Of a stretch of 64,000 bases of DNA, positions 18,873 through 27,729 are shown in pieces (the first letter of the stretch is position 1; every line of letters starts with the position of its first letter). Both the position numbers and the translations under genes were made by a program. The DNA lies in contig NZ_CP030082.1 in the NCBI RefSeq assembly GCF_006874645.1, positions 2,604,001 through 2,668,000 of the forward strand. The letters are read 5' to 3'. The notes under the pieces are model-generated. The model had not been told where the DNA came from. It did no database searches and saw only the letters and a program-made list of their open reading frames with translations. This stretch comes from Bdellovibrio sp. ZAP7. GTDB taxonomy: Bacteria > Bdellovibrionota > Bdellovibrionia > Bdellovibrionales > Bdellovibrionaceae.

Positions 18873-19751
18873 CTATGGGGCTGGACTTTTCGCTGGCGCA
18901 AGCCACAGATAATTCGCACGGACTCCATAATCCGTATGAGGATTCACCTCATCCTGGATCTCCGATTCACTAAGGTCCGTGGTATTTATCTGAGAAAACG
19001 TAATCACAGGAGTTCCCGGGGAACGAGCCAGTATTCGATCGGGCAATCCTCCCCCAAAGCGGGTGTGAAATTCTCCGACAACAATCACCAAGACTTGATT
19101 CGGGTGAGCCGCAATATAGTCCGTCGCTCGCCACGCCATTGTGTCATCCCAAATAGACTGCGCCGCAAAGTAGCGCTCACCTGCTTCCGGATTTGGCAGA
19201 TGAGGCATTTGCTCCAAGAATCTTTTTTTATAGGAATCACGGCCCAATGCAAACTGCGGTGGTAGCAGAGCTTGTTCTTCGGGTGACAGGGAGTTTAGAC
19301 CTGTCTTAGCCACTTTCCCCGTCAACTCACGAGGTGCATTCAACGCCAAAGTCTTTGCACCTTCTTGGAGGTTCGGGAATTGCGCCTGATCGCGGTAGAA
19401 CTCATAAGAAGGTGATTTCCACTGAATCGCATTTAAAAAGTCGGCTTCATTCAGGCCGCCTGTGCGGTAGGCATCTACGTGACTCTGGTCGGTGTATGTA
19501 AAAAATTCCAATCCCACGGCCACGACATGCCCGGAGTGTCGCAGCTGACGCATGATTTCGACCTGTTGACGCTGGTGCTCTGGTAATCCGTGATTCTCTC
19601 CAACCAGCACAATTGAGCCCGGAGTGACTTTAGAAAGGGACTCGGATAAGGTCGTCGATTGGAGGTCGTTCCCTCTGAGGATGCCCGTCGTTTGAGCATG
19701 GGCGCAGGCAGAAACGAGAGCGGCTACCAAAAAAAGGTTTAAAGACTTCAT
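18873..19751 (-). CDS. ChaN family lipoprotein (Tiki-like, haem/iron-associated)
   Basis: A 292-residue protein of the ChaN/DUF399 family. The signal sequence ends LVSAC, a lipobox with Cys16, so it is probably a lipoprotein. Family motifs are seen: IVLVGENHGLPEHQ near residue 48, EFFT, the central Asp/Trp-rich helices, and VIVVGEFHTRFGGGLPDRI near 230, carrying the paired His/Glu of the Tiki superfamily. Homologues bind haem in Campylobacter, and the fold is shared with Tiki metalloproteases. It is monocistronic, divergent from rpmG. Confidence 0.8.
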   Translation of the reverse strand: MKSLNLFLVAALVSACAHAQTTGILRGNDLQSTTLSESLSKVTPGSIVLVGENHGLPEHQRQQVEIMRQLRHSGHVVAVGLEFFTYTDQSHVDAYRTGGLNEADFLNAIQWKSPSYEFYRDQAQFPNLQEGAKTLALNAPRELTGKVAKTGLNSLSPEEQALLPPQFALGRDSYKKRFLEQMPHLPNPEAGERYFAAQSIWDDTMAWRATDYIAAHPNQVLVIVVGEFHTRFGGGLPDRILARSPGTPVITFSQINTTDLSESEIQDEVNPHTDYGVRANYLWLAPAKSPAP

Positions 19752-19886
19752 GATTTCCCTCGTAAGACGTGAAATTGGCTGTTGAAGTTTCCGTTTTCCT
19801 TTGATACCTTGAGCCCCTTTGAAAAGGTATTGTCATTTTTCGCATTATGCGCGAGGCAATACATATAAGTTTTAAGAGGTACGAAA

Positions 19887-20066
19887 ATGGCTAAAAAATC
19901 AGGAAGAATCATCATCACTCTTGAGTGCACTGAAGCTCGCGGTGAAGGCAAACCAGTTTCTCGTTACACTACAACGAAAAACAAAACTAAGACTCCAAGC
20001 CGTCTTGAAAAGAAAAAATACAATCCAAATTTGAAACGTCACACGGTTCACAGAGAAACTAAGTAA
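19887..20066 (+). CDS. rpmG: 50S ribosomal protein L33
   Basis: A 59-residue ORF, short enough to be missed by length filters. It starts [17 protein letters not shown] and ends [14 protein letters not shown], the classic L33 pattern with [19 protein letters not shown]. Only one Cys (residue 14) is present, so it is of the zinc-free (C-minus) type. The start follows TTAAGAGGTACGAAA. The stop codon overlaps the dcd start as TAATG, an unusual pairing of a ribosomal protein with a nucleotide-metabolism gene. A loose ATACCTT...AAGGTAT inverted repeat lies upstream near 19805-19830. Confidence 0.95.
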   Translation: MAKKSGRIIITLECTEARGEGKPVSRYTTTKNKTKTPSRLEKKKYNPNLKRHTVHRETK

Positions 20067-20602
20067 TGATTCTTACGGATCAGCAGATTCTCTCACACAT
20101 GGAAGCTGGCACAATTAAAGTTGAGCCCTTCCGCAGAGAATGCCTAGGTACGAACTCTTACGATGTTCACTTGGGTAAAACTCTTGCAGTGTATGAAGAC
20201 GAAGTGCTGGACGCTAAGAAGCATAACAAGATTCGTACTTTCGAGATTCCGGATGAGGGCTTTGTTCTCATGCCGGATACTTTGTATTTGGGCGTTACTC
20301 AGGAATACACTGAGACTTTGAAACACGTTCCATTCCTTGAAGGTAAATCCAGTGTTGGTCGTCTTGGTATCGACATCCACGCAACTGCCGGCAAAGGCGA
20401 CGTGGGTTTCTGTAATTTCTGGACCCTGGAAATCTCCGTAAAACAACCCGTCAGAGTTTACACTGGAATGCCCGTTGGGCAGCTGATCTACTTTGAAGTA
20501 AAAGGTGAAATTCTCACGCCATACAACGTGAAGCCTTCTGCTAAGTACAACGAGAAGCTTCCATTACCAGTGGAATCAATGATGTGGAAAAATTCATTCT
20601 AA
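20066..20602 (+). CDS. dcd: dCTP deaminase
   Basis: A 178-residue dCTP deaminase (dCTP + H2O to dUTP + NH3, a step of dTTP synthesis). It begins [13 protein letters not shown] and contains the trimer-interface and active-site segments FLEGKSSVGRLGI (catalytic region) and HATAGKGDVGFCNFWTLE. PFRRECLGTNSYDVHLG near residue 22 is the usual nucleotide-pocket start. Length is close to the family norm. Its start codon overlaps the rpmG stop by one base, so the two genes are translated together, perhaps linking deoxynucleotide supply to growth rate. Confidence 0.92.
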   Translation: MILTDQQILSHMEAGTIKVEPFRRECLGTNSYDVHLGKTLAVYEDEVLDAKKHNKIRTFEIPDEGFVLMPDTLYLGVTQEYTETLKHVPFLEGKSSVGRLGIDIHATAGKGDVGFCNFWTLEISVKQPVRVYTGMPVGQLIYFEVKGEILTPYNVKPSAKYNEKLPLPVESMMWKNSF

Positions 20603-21285
20603 GAATTTCCCGTAAAATTGCGATTCTTTACCCTGCCCTGTTATCAGGCGTAGTGGTTTTCTTGCTGGTCGGCGCTACTCTCTCTTTGGTGGCGTGTGGT
20701 GGTACTAGCACCGACGTGACTGGTATTGATCCGTATACTCAAATTGGTGGAACATTAACAACAGCAACCGCCGACGAAATTTCCGGCATCGGAAAAGTCC
20801 GTTTCGTTACGCCACTCGCCGGAGTTTTGACGAACAACTCAATCAAATTTAAAGCGGCCCTCGATGGCAGCAGCACAAACTCAACAGCAACAATCGTTTT
20901 CAACTCAAACGATCTGAACATCACCGAATCCACAGGTATCGCCGTGAAGTTTAGCCGCACCGGCGTGAACGTCTCCTGCCAAATCGGCGTGAACGGCAAC
21001 TGGGTCACCGTAGCAAGCTCCATCACCAACATGTATGCACCTTTGGCATTGGACTTCGTCATCGACATCCACAACAACACCGGCGGCAGCAATAAAACCA
21101 GAGTGTTGATTTGGAGATACACTCCCTATGCTGCAACCACAGCCGACGTAGACACCAACAGCAGCGGCGACCTAACAAGCAGCTACCCGGCAGCCCAGCA
21201 AGCCCCAGGAATCTACACCGGCATCATTGTAAACCAAGCGACAGTCACAGGTGCTGCCATCAGCACGAACAAAATCGTAAATTAG
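20584..21285 (+). CDS. Putative lipoprotein, unknown function
   Basis: A 233-residue protein with a long basic N-region, a hydrophobic stretch (LLSGVVVFLLVGATLSLVACGG) and a lipobox LVAC, suggesting export as a lipoprotein. The mature part is Thr/Ser/Asn-rich and beta-like, with GVNVSCQIG and ALDFVIDIHN, resembling a jelly-roll or concanavalin-type domain. The GTG start lies inside the last codons of dcd (19-bp overlap), so translation may depend on dcd. No ATG alternative exists in frame before the signal sequence. Family unknown. Confidence 0.6.
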   Translation: MEKFILRISRKIAILYPALLSGVVVFLLVGATLSLVACGGTSTDVTGIDPYTQIGGTLTTATADEISGIGKVRFVTPLAGVLTNNSIKFKAALDGSSTNSTATIVFNSNDLNITESTGIAVKFSRTGVNVSCQIGVNGNWVTVASSITNMYAPLALDFVIDIHNNTGGSNKTRVLIWRYTPYAATTADVDTNSSGDLTSSYPAAQQAPGIYTGIIVNQATVTGAAISTNKIVN

Positions 21286-21710
21286 TTCCAGCATCACAAA
21301 ATAAGAATCAGTAATTCGGAAAGCCAGATAGGCAAATATAAGAACGACGATAAGGTTTCTTATGAATTGGGCTTATCCATAAATATCCAAGCAACTCTTC
21401 ACGCACAACAAACTCACGACCAAACACATTCACCAGCCGTATAAAAACAAAATCAGGAATCGGCATCCTAACAATCCTGCAATTTCTACTGCCGGAGCGG
21501 TTGCTGCATGCGTCAGATTTACTTCCGCTTCGTCAACTGATTGCATTAATTAGAGATGCATTCAATTACGACGGAAGATCACGGTCCAAATTATTCAGTT
21601 ACTAAGAACGAAACAACGACGAAGCCTCAGGGCCATCTAAAGCAAAAGACCTGATGCTCCCCACCTCCGTTCCCCCTTCGAATATTAAGAAAGACAAGAC
21701 AGGAGCGCCA
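21286..21710. other. Intergenic stretch, possible decayed DNA
   Basis: About 425 bp with no convincing gene other than the doubtful small ORF listed separately (21308-21466, minus). No terminator with a T run is obvious after the lipoprotein gene. Short inverted matches (GCATTAATTAGAGATGC near 21543) are seen. The composition is AT-rich, in sharp contrast to the element that follows. Confidence 0.5.
21308..21466 (-). CDS. Possible 52-residue small protein (doubtful)
   Basis: An ATG ORF on the minus strand encoding MPIPDFVFIRLVNVFG, then REFVVREELLGYLWISP, ending GFPNY. A loose GGATTGTTAGG precedes the start. The sequence is compositionally protein-like (hydrophobic and charged residues alternate), but I recognise no family and the surroundings look like decayed DNA, so it could be a relic of a longer gene. 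Confidence 0.25.
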   Translation of the reverse strand: MPIPDFVFIRLVNVFGREFVVREELLGYLWISPIHKKPYRRSYICLSGFPNY

Positions 21711-21865
21711 GCGCGACTGGCCTGAAGCAGGCCGATGGATGCCTGCACGAAGTCGACCTCCGTCGGCGCACGATGCGCGAACCGCCGCAGGCGGCGACGG
21801 TGAGCCACGGATGGCGTGTCGACGCAGCTGCAGGAAGCCAGCGGACTGATTCAGGCCAGTCGCGC
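21711..21865. repeat. GC-rich inverted-repeat element (REP/BIME- or MITE-like)
   Basis: A 155-bp element bounded by a perfect 16-bp inverted repeat: GCGCGACTGGCCTGAA at 21711-21726 and its exact complement at 21850-21865. Just inside, a further 21-bp arm matches its partner at about 16 of 21 positions. Nested hairpins are visible: GGCCTG-AAG-CAGGCC, GCGCA-CGA-TGCGC and CCGCC-GCA-GGCGG. Hand count gives 108 G+C of 155 (about 70%), far above neighbouring DNA. It lies 16 bp after the stop of the EF-hand lipoprotein gene. ORFs called through it are artefacts. Confidence 0.7.
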
Positions 21866-21881
21866 GGGTCAAAACCATGAA

Positions 21882-24800
21882 CTAGTAAGAATTAAGATCC
21901 GACTCAGGAACTTCAGGAATAGCATCAGCAGTAGCCTTGCTACTCATATCTGCGATGTATCCCAAGATGCGAGCCAACTGACTGCGATCCGCAGCCACAT
22001 TCCAGTTGTCAGGTTTGCCCTTCCAACGCAAGAACCACGTCGCTTTTTCTTTCAACGTCGTCGGTGCTTTTCCATAACGAAGCAAGAACATGAAAACAGA
22101 ATCCAAATCTTTCGGAGCGACCTGATCGCCCGCGTATTGCTTCAACAAATCTGCAAACAGATCGTAAGCTTTCAAGGCTTCATACTTGGTCAACACGCCG
22201 TCGCTGTTTTCATCAAAACGCGTGAAGATCATTTCCACATATTGAATGGCGTGGGGAACTTGGCCCAAATCTGCAAGCTTGGTCGTGCGGGATTTATTTG
22301 GCACGTAGCCTGACGATTTAAAGATGTTATTAATAAACTCCAAGGTCTCGTCACGATCCGCACCTTGCAGGTATCGGCGGAAGACTGGTGTTGCCGTCAT
22401 TTTATCCATCAACAAGAAACGATAGGCGTTGGCAGCACAATCCACCTTCACCATCTTTTCCAGTTTCTCGACACCCGTCTTTTTGCTTTTAACCATTTGC
22501 TCAAACAAACAATCTTTCGGCAGTGCTTCGGTCAACATCGTGTTGATGCTAACACCCGACCACAACATGCCGACTAAATCCGTTAACTCAACAAAGGACG
22601 CAGTTTTGTTTCCGTCCGAGTGAGGCATAAAGATATTGGCATCGCGGAAACGCGCATCTCCGAACGTGTCGTTTTCGGGCTCAAGAAGTCCCAAATCAAC
22701 AAAGAATGGTTTCACAGTTTTAAAGACGGCGTTCACTTCCTCGACCGTCACGCCCGCGTTGGATTTGATACGACCCAAATCACCCGCAAAAGAACGAATC
22801 ATGATACGAGCCAGGCCACGGTTCAGATTCAACTGACTCAACGACTGCTGATTGTACACCTGCTGTAATTCGCGCGAGATATACATGCGGCCTTGAGCAT
22901 CCACCGTCAAAGGAGACGGCGTCTGCACCACCGGCCCCAGTTCGCGCAAAGCTGTGCGAAGAGCCGCAGAACTGTTCGGGCTGGTACGGCCTTTTTCAAT
23001 TGCATCGGCTAAATCACGAGGGCGAAGACCTTGATTTGCCGGGAACTTGCGAGTTAATTGAGCAAAAAAGATTTCGGTATCAATCCAAATCTGCAACTCT
23101 TCACGCAGCAACTCGACCGAATGCATCGTGATAGCGTTCGGAACATAGCCACCCAAGCGGTCTTCAGGAGCAACCAAAACGTTATTCACGGCCAGACCCA
23201 AAATCGTTTTCAATGATTTCAGATTGGTTTTTTCGGGCAAGTATTTCAGGTCATTTAAACGGTTCACGATCTGCATGATTTCACTCATGCTGACTTGATG
23301 AACGGATTTTTTAACCAGAATATCGCGCAACAAATTCAAACTTTGATTTGAAAACGTGGAAATCGACCAAAGGGTTTCGGATTTTTCCATCGCCTTTTCA
23401 GACACAAAATAGTGATGATACAAAACGCTAGTATAGACACGAGCGCCCATCCCCAACAATGGACTCCAGATTTTCTTAGACAATGAAGAGTCATTACCAC
23501 CGAAAACCATGTTTTTCGCATCTACTACTAATGGCAGAAGCTTATTCAGCTCTTCGCTGATTGGGACATACTTTTGATCTTCCTTGCCGCCCTTAGGTTC
23601 TTTGTTTTTATGCGGATACAAAGTTTCAAACTCACGCAATAAAGCGATCAAGTCCTTCAGGTCGTAAGGGCCCTCAACCAAACCACCAAGCTCAACACCC
23701 GACTGCTCAAGTACCGCCTGCGCATCTTGGAACAGCTTTTGAGACTCCTGATAGGAATACAACTGCGGATCCCAGTCGCGACTGTAAATTGGATAGAACG
23801 GCAGGAATCTTTCCACGATCGCTTTCAGGCGATTGACCTTCATGCGCGCGGTTTTGAAATCATTCGTCGTGAAGGAATCAACACTGCCACCGAAGACCAA
23901 TTGTTTGACCTTCATGGATTCCAAAATCATTTTCGGAGAAATTTTAAACGCTGGCCATACTTTCGAGAACGTCAAAAGCAGGTCATTCACTTCATCACGG
24001 GAAACCACGCCCTCAGGCTTTTCCGCAACCAGATCCTGGAAAACGGAAAGAACGTCTTCCATCGTGCGCGCCAAATAAGTCAGGCGGTAACCAGTGTCGG
24101 TTTCAGGAACTTGTTCGATGAAATAGTAATAACGCAGGTATTGAACATACCCACGGGCACCCAGCATACTGAAACGGCGCCATTCATTTGGAGCAATGGC
24201 ATTTTCATTGCCACCTGCCAAAGCCTTTTTAACTTTCTTAACCACCGGCATATAAGTGCGCACCGTTTCCACGGCAGACCATTCATCACCCAAGGTGTCT
24301 GAAAGTTCCTGCAGGAAGGTCACAAAGTCAGAAAGATTGTAAGCTTGACCATTTTTTTCGATATGAGTCGCCAAAACCTTGGCGGAGTTTTGCAGCTCTT
24401 TATTCGCTTCTTCAAAGAACAGCATATCTTTTTGAACTTGGTTCGTGTCAGACACAGACCACTTCAAAACCACAATCTTCATATAAGGATTCATGCGCAC
24501 GGTGATGCCGTTAAGCATTCCGAACACTTCTTGAATGCTGGTCAGTTCTTTTTGCGTCAGATAATTAACGTCACCACCCAAGAACAACTGTTTTAGCTTC
24601 ATGAACTCGCGCTGAAGTTCCGGACTGATTTTCGCACCTTTGGTTTGATCCAGGTAATTTTTCTCAAAGAACGTTGCAAGTTCTTGCGAAGAATAGCGGG
24701 ATTTATCACTGCCACGGACATAACGTTGAAAGCTTTGAACCGCTCCCCCCAGGCAACCCCACAAAGCATTCAAGTCTGCTTCTTTGGCGTTCCCTTCGAT

Positions 24801-24962
24801 AAATTCACGCATCACAGAGCTGGTATTAGACAAACACGCGGCCCCTGCATATTCGTGGGCTTTTGTTTCCGGAGGTTTTTCACCAATATTGGAATCACAA
24901 CCGGTAACAACGGCCATCATGGCTGCCATCAAGACAGCCATCAGAGAGTTCTTAGAAAACAT
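21882..24962 (-). CDS. Large EF-hand lipoprotein
   Basis: A 1026-residue lipoprotein. The signal sequence ends VVTGC (lipobox, Cys22). The body is almost wholly helical with repeated modules: a recurring pattern of a (V/L)FGG(x)(V/N)(D/Y)-type turn after a helix appears several times (LFLGGDVNYLT, VFGGSVDSFT, VFGGNDSSLS), each spaced a few hundred residues apart. This suggests internal repeats. Near residue 930, FDENSDGVLTKYEA is an EF-hand calcium loop. It follows the outer-membrane barrel gene with an 11-bp overlap, so the two products probably work together at the cell surface. Function unknown. Confidence 0.7.
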   Translation of the reverse strand: MFSKNSLMAVLMAAMMAVVTGCDSNIGEKPPETKAHEYAGAACLSNTSSVMREFIEGNAKEADLNALWGCLGGAVQSFQRYVRGSDKSRYSSQELATFFEKNYLDQTKGAKISPELQREFMKLKQLFLGGDVNYLTQKELTSIQEVFGMLNGITVRMNPYMKIVVLKWSVSDTNQVQKDMLFFEEANKELQNSAKVLATHIEKNGQAYNLSDFVTFLQELSDTLGDEWSAVETVRTYMPVVKKVKKALAGGNENAIAPNEWRRFSMLGARGYVQYLRYYYFIEQVPETDTGYRLTYLARTMEDVLSVFQDLVAEKPEGVVSRDEVNDLLLTFSKVWPAFKISPKMILESMKVKQLVFGGSVDSFTTNDFKTARMKVNRLKAIVERFLPFYPIYSRDWDPQLYSYQESQKLFQDAQAVLEQSGVELGGLVEGPYDLKDLIALLREFETLYPHKNKEPKGGKEDQKYVPISEELNKLLPLVVDAKNMVFGGNDSSLSKKIWSPLLGMGARVYTSVLYHHYFVSEKAMEKSETLWSISTFSNQSLNLLRDILVKKSVHQVSMSEIMQIVNRLNDLKYLPEKTNLKSLKTILGLAVNNVLVAPEDRLGGYVPNAITMHSVELLREELQIWIDTEIFFAQLTRKFPANQGLRPRDLADAIEKGRTSPNSSAALRTALRELGPVVQTPSPLTVDAQGRMYISRELQQVYNQQSLSQLNLNRGLARIMIRSFAGDLGRIKSNAGVTVEEVNAVFKTVKPFFVDLGLLEPENDTFGDARFRDANIFMPHSDGNKTASFVELTDLVGMLWSGVSINTMLTEALPKDCLFEQMVKSKKTGVEKLEKMVKVDCAANAYRFLLMDKMTATPVFRRYLQGADRDETLEFINNIFKSSGYVPNKSRTTKLADLGQVPHAIQYVEMIFTRFDENSDGVLTKYEALKAYDLFADLLKQYAGDQVAPKDLDSVFMFLLRYGKAPTTLKEKATWFLRWKGKPDNWNVAADRSQLARILGYIADMSSKATADAIPEVPESDLNSY

Positions 24963-26394
24963 AAGTCATGCCTCCATAGAAACGGTCGTTGGCGCGGAAC
25001 TGGTTCAGGAAACTCGAAGTTTTGTAGTTTTCATCCTGAACGCCCAGAACGTCACCACCCATCACCACGGCCCATTTCTGATTGGGGTAATATTGGAATT
25101 CTGTATTTAACAGAGATCCACGTTGATCATAGTCGTAAAGATACTTCACGCGAGTCACCAGCGGACGATTATAAACCGTCACAAGCTGGCCTTCCAAACG
25201 AAGCATCACACTGTTGGTAAATTTCAAACGAGATTCATAAAGAGTGAAATCATCTGGAGTTCCCGTCGAAGTCACGTCTTGGATACCGCCGCCGACAACC
25301 TTCAAATAAGCCACTTGAACTGCGATGGTTTTCGTCAAAATATCCTGCAAAGCAAAATCCAAAGCCGCAGAGTACGCCTGAAGCGGTTGCAGGTTTTGAA
25401 TCACCCACTCTTCATTCGGCAGAGTTTTTTCAGGAGTATCCTGCAAGTACGAAAGAGTTGTTTTGATAGATTTAAAAGTATAACCCAGATCCGCTGATTG
25501 GATTTGGTGATAAGTCACTGCCGGCTGTACGGTCACGTCAACTTTGTCTTCAGAAGTTTGTTTGAAGGCCTGGCGTTTCAAAATCAAATCATTCACTGGC
25601 AAGTAACCGGCACTCACCACCATCCAAGTACCTTTGGATTTGTCCCCCAGGCGAGTCATCAAAGAAGCACCGCCGTTATTCACAAGCTTGGCTTGCTCGG
25701 GAATGTCGAGCTTATAGGAAATCGTATTGATACGTGCATTCATGATGTAATCGCGGGAAGGAGCACGATACCAGCGACTGTCGGCAACCAAGCCGCCACC
25801 CTCTTCACGAACATCGGGTCCCATGCTGGGGATAAACATAGGAGTGACCATCAACATCACTTCCCAGTCCTTTTTGTTGTAATCAAAAAAGACGCCGGTC
25901 AAACCTTCCTCTTCGGGACGAAGAGCATCGATCGTCAAATACGGCTGCCACAATCCCAAATTCCAACGGTGATCGATATCACTCCAGTCCTTTTTCTTAC
26001 GACCGGCAAAGACTTTGAAAGTCTCACCTTTGGAGGCCACATAGGCTTCGTGAACAATCAGATGCGTTTGCCCGCGAGAAAAGAAAGTTCCCGCAGAAAC
26101 ATCTGAAGCCGCATCAATCCAGCTGGCTTCTTTCAAAATCGAAAGACGCGCGGACAAAAGCTGACTGTAAGTTAATCTGGGAGCATCAGGGACGGGAGTG
26201 AGATACTGCATTCCCTCTAAACGAATTTGACCATAAACGTGCGCGGGCTTGGAATCATCTGACGTAATTTCAGGATTCTTAAGCGTAGTGATCCCTTCAG
26301 CCTTTTTCAATTTTAGGCTGGAATCGGCGGCCATGGTTTTGGAACCTGCAAATAAGCTCAGAATTAGAGCCAACAGGTAAGTGGTTCCCCTCAC
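24952..26394 (-). CDS. Outer-membrane beta-barrel protein
   Basis: A 480-residue protein with a signal peptide (cleavage after KTMAA, about residue 23). The sequence then has alternating amphipathic strands with many aromatic girdle residues (VYGQIRLEGMQYL, LRLEGQLVTVYN, TEFQYYPNQKWAVVMGGDV) and a terminal YVF, typical of an outer-membrane barrel. It looks like a porin-like or capsule-type barrel of about 14-18 strands. It is the first gene of a two-gene operon whose second gene encodes the EF-hand lipoprotein; stop and start overlap by 11 bp. Confidence 0.7.
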   Translation of the reverse strand: MRGTTYLLALILSLFAGSKTMAADSSLKLKKAEGITTLKNPEITSDDSKPAHVYGQIRLEGMQYLTPVPDAPRLTYSQLLSARLSILKEASWIDAASDVSAGTFFSRGQTHLIVHEAYVASKGETFKVFAGRKKKDWSDIDHRWNLGLWQPYLTIDALRPEEEGLTGVFFDYNKKDWEVMLMVTPMFIPSMGPDVREEGGGLVADSRWYRAPSRDYIMNARINTISYKLDIPEQAKLVNNGGASLMTRLGDKSKGTWMVVSAGYLPVNDLILKRQAFKQTSEDKVDVTVQPAVTYHQIQSADLGYTFKSIKTTLSYLQDTPEKTLPNEEWVIQNLQPLQAYSAALDFALQDILTKTIAVQVAYLKVVGGGIQDVTSTGTPDDFTLYESRLKFTNSVMLRLEGQLVTVYNRPLVTRVKYLYDYDQRGSLLNTEFQYYPNQKWAVVMGGDVLGVQDENYKTSSFLNQFRANDRFYGGMTYVF

Positions 26395-26614
26395 GTTTCC
26401 CTCTGGATAAAAGTCCAGTTGGTAGAAGATAATATTCAGATAAGGGAGTCAACGACACCCTGTTTCCGAGGTGTCTCAAGTCAAATATATGAGCTTTGAT
26501 AGCATCGCTGAAAATCTTTCTGTGAACTTTGGGTGCTAAATTAGAGCAAGTGCTCCAGCATGCTTTTGGGGGCAATTATTGGGTCACTAAGACTCTGTGC
26601 GTTATGTGACGCTA

Positions 26615-27664
26615 CTAGCGACGGAATCCTACACCTGCATACCACAGATTCTGGGCCTGCAAACGATGCTGATCAAGTTGCTCGGCCGTCAAAGCGGCCC
26701 AAACACTAGGATTCGCAATAGCGCGAATCATCAGCTCCAACAAAGTATTATGCCGACGCAAGGTGCGCTGATGACGATGTCCAATCAACGGATTGAAGGG
26801 ACCATCTGCTCTGAAAAGTTGCGACGGATGCTTTTTAACCCACATCCACGAGCCCATTTCCAAACACAAGGGAAGATACTGCTTACCACGTTCAATACCC
26901 TGATGTTGCAGATACAGATAATCCCACAGATCTCCGTGAGTCGTGTACGTCCCAGCCTGGGGTTCAAATTTATAAAAGTGATGGGGATACGTCTGATCCA
27001 AAAGATTTTTAAATGAGTGAGCCAGTCCCAATTCCGGAAAAGGATCTTGGGTGCGAGCATAGGGAAACCACAAGCGATCCTGCAAACCAAAACCCGAATG
27101 ACAATCCAAAGTGATGGCAAGCTGACTGTCTTTGATCTCTTGCTGAACTCCGCGGACAAGGCCTTGAGCCTCCACTTCCATCGGTTCGTTTTCTTTGCCA
27201 CGGTACCACGGAAGTTTTGCAGAATAGCGATGCCCACCCAACCAACGTGCTGGCTTATCTGCATCGATGGGTGCGTTTCGCATCAAATCCACACCGCGAG
27301 GATTGCTACGCGTTTTACGTAAAATTCCAATGGGATTTACTGTGGGGATAAAAAACACCCGCACGTCTTGCAAAGTGCGTTGCATTTGACGGTCCCACCT
27401 CACTAATTCTGCAAATGAATTTAAAAGTGATACTGTGACTTGAGCGCCGATACGCTCAAGACCATGCACTCCCCCGACGATTCCTAAAACTGGAGCTTGG
27501 GGATCTGTGGTGCCAAATGAAACTTTATAAATTGGCAGCCGCAAATCTCCATCCTGGCTGTATTCCAGAATTTCTGAACGCATGGCTGAACCCATAGATT
27601 CAATGCGGGCTTCAATTTGTTGGATCTCAGGAAGTGTACTCATTGCCATTATACGCTCCGACAT
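26615..27664 (-). CDS. M14-family zinc carboxypeptidase-like protein
   Basis: A 349-residue cytoplasmic M14-type metallopeptidase. The zinc motif HxxE is GGVHGLERIG near residue 67. The substrate-binding Arg/Asn segment includes NPIGILRKTRSNPRGVDLMRN, the third zinc ligand is DCHSG, and the catalytic Glu is in LCLEMGS. No signal peptide. Family members cleave C-terminal residues from peptides or murein peptides; in a predator the substrate could be prey-derived peptides, but this is inference. The start could also be the second or third Met (residues 6 and 8). Confidence 0.8.
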   Translation of the reverse strand: MSERIMAMSTLPEIQQIEARIESMGSAMRSEILEYSQDGDLRLPIYKVSFGTTDPQAPVLGIVGGVHGLERIGAQVTVSLLNSFAELVRWDRQMQRTLQDVRVFFIPTVNPIGILRKTRSNPRGVDLMRNAPIDADKPARWLGGHRYSAKLPWYRGKENEPMEVEAQGLVRGVQQEIKDSQLAITLDCHSGFGLQDRLWFPYARTQDPFPELGLAHSFKNLLDQTYPHHFYKFEPQAGTYTTHGDLWDYLYLQHQGIERGKQYLPLCLEMGSWMWVKKHPSQLFRADGPFNPLIGHRHQRTLRRHNTLLELMIRAIANPSVWAALTAEQLDQHRLQAQNLWYAGVGFRR

Positions 27665-27729
27665 TAACGCTTAAAGCATTGCTCCGTTTTCCCAACAGAA
27701 GTATCCTTGATTTCTAAACGGGAGACAAC

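Noticed and set aside
21308..21466. Treating the small minus-strand ORF as a firm gene
   Set aside because: Kept only as a doubtful entry; nothing but a weak leader supports it.
21602..21878. Arg/Ala-rich ORFs through the GC-rich element
   Set aside because: They follow the palindromic repeat and its base composition, not a protein; no start signal.
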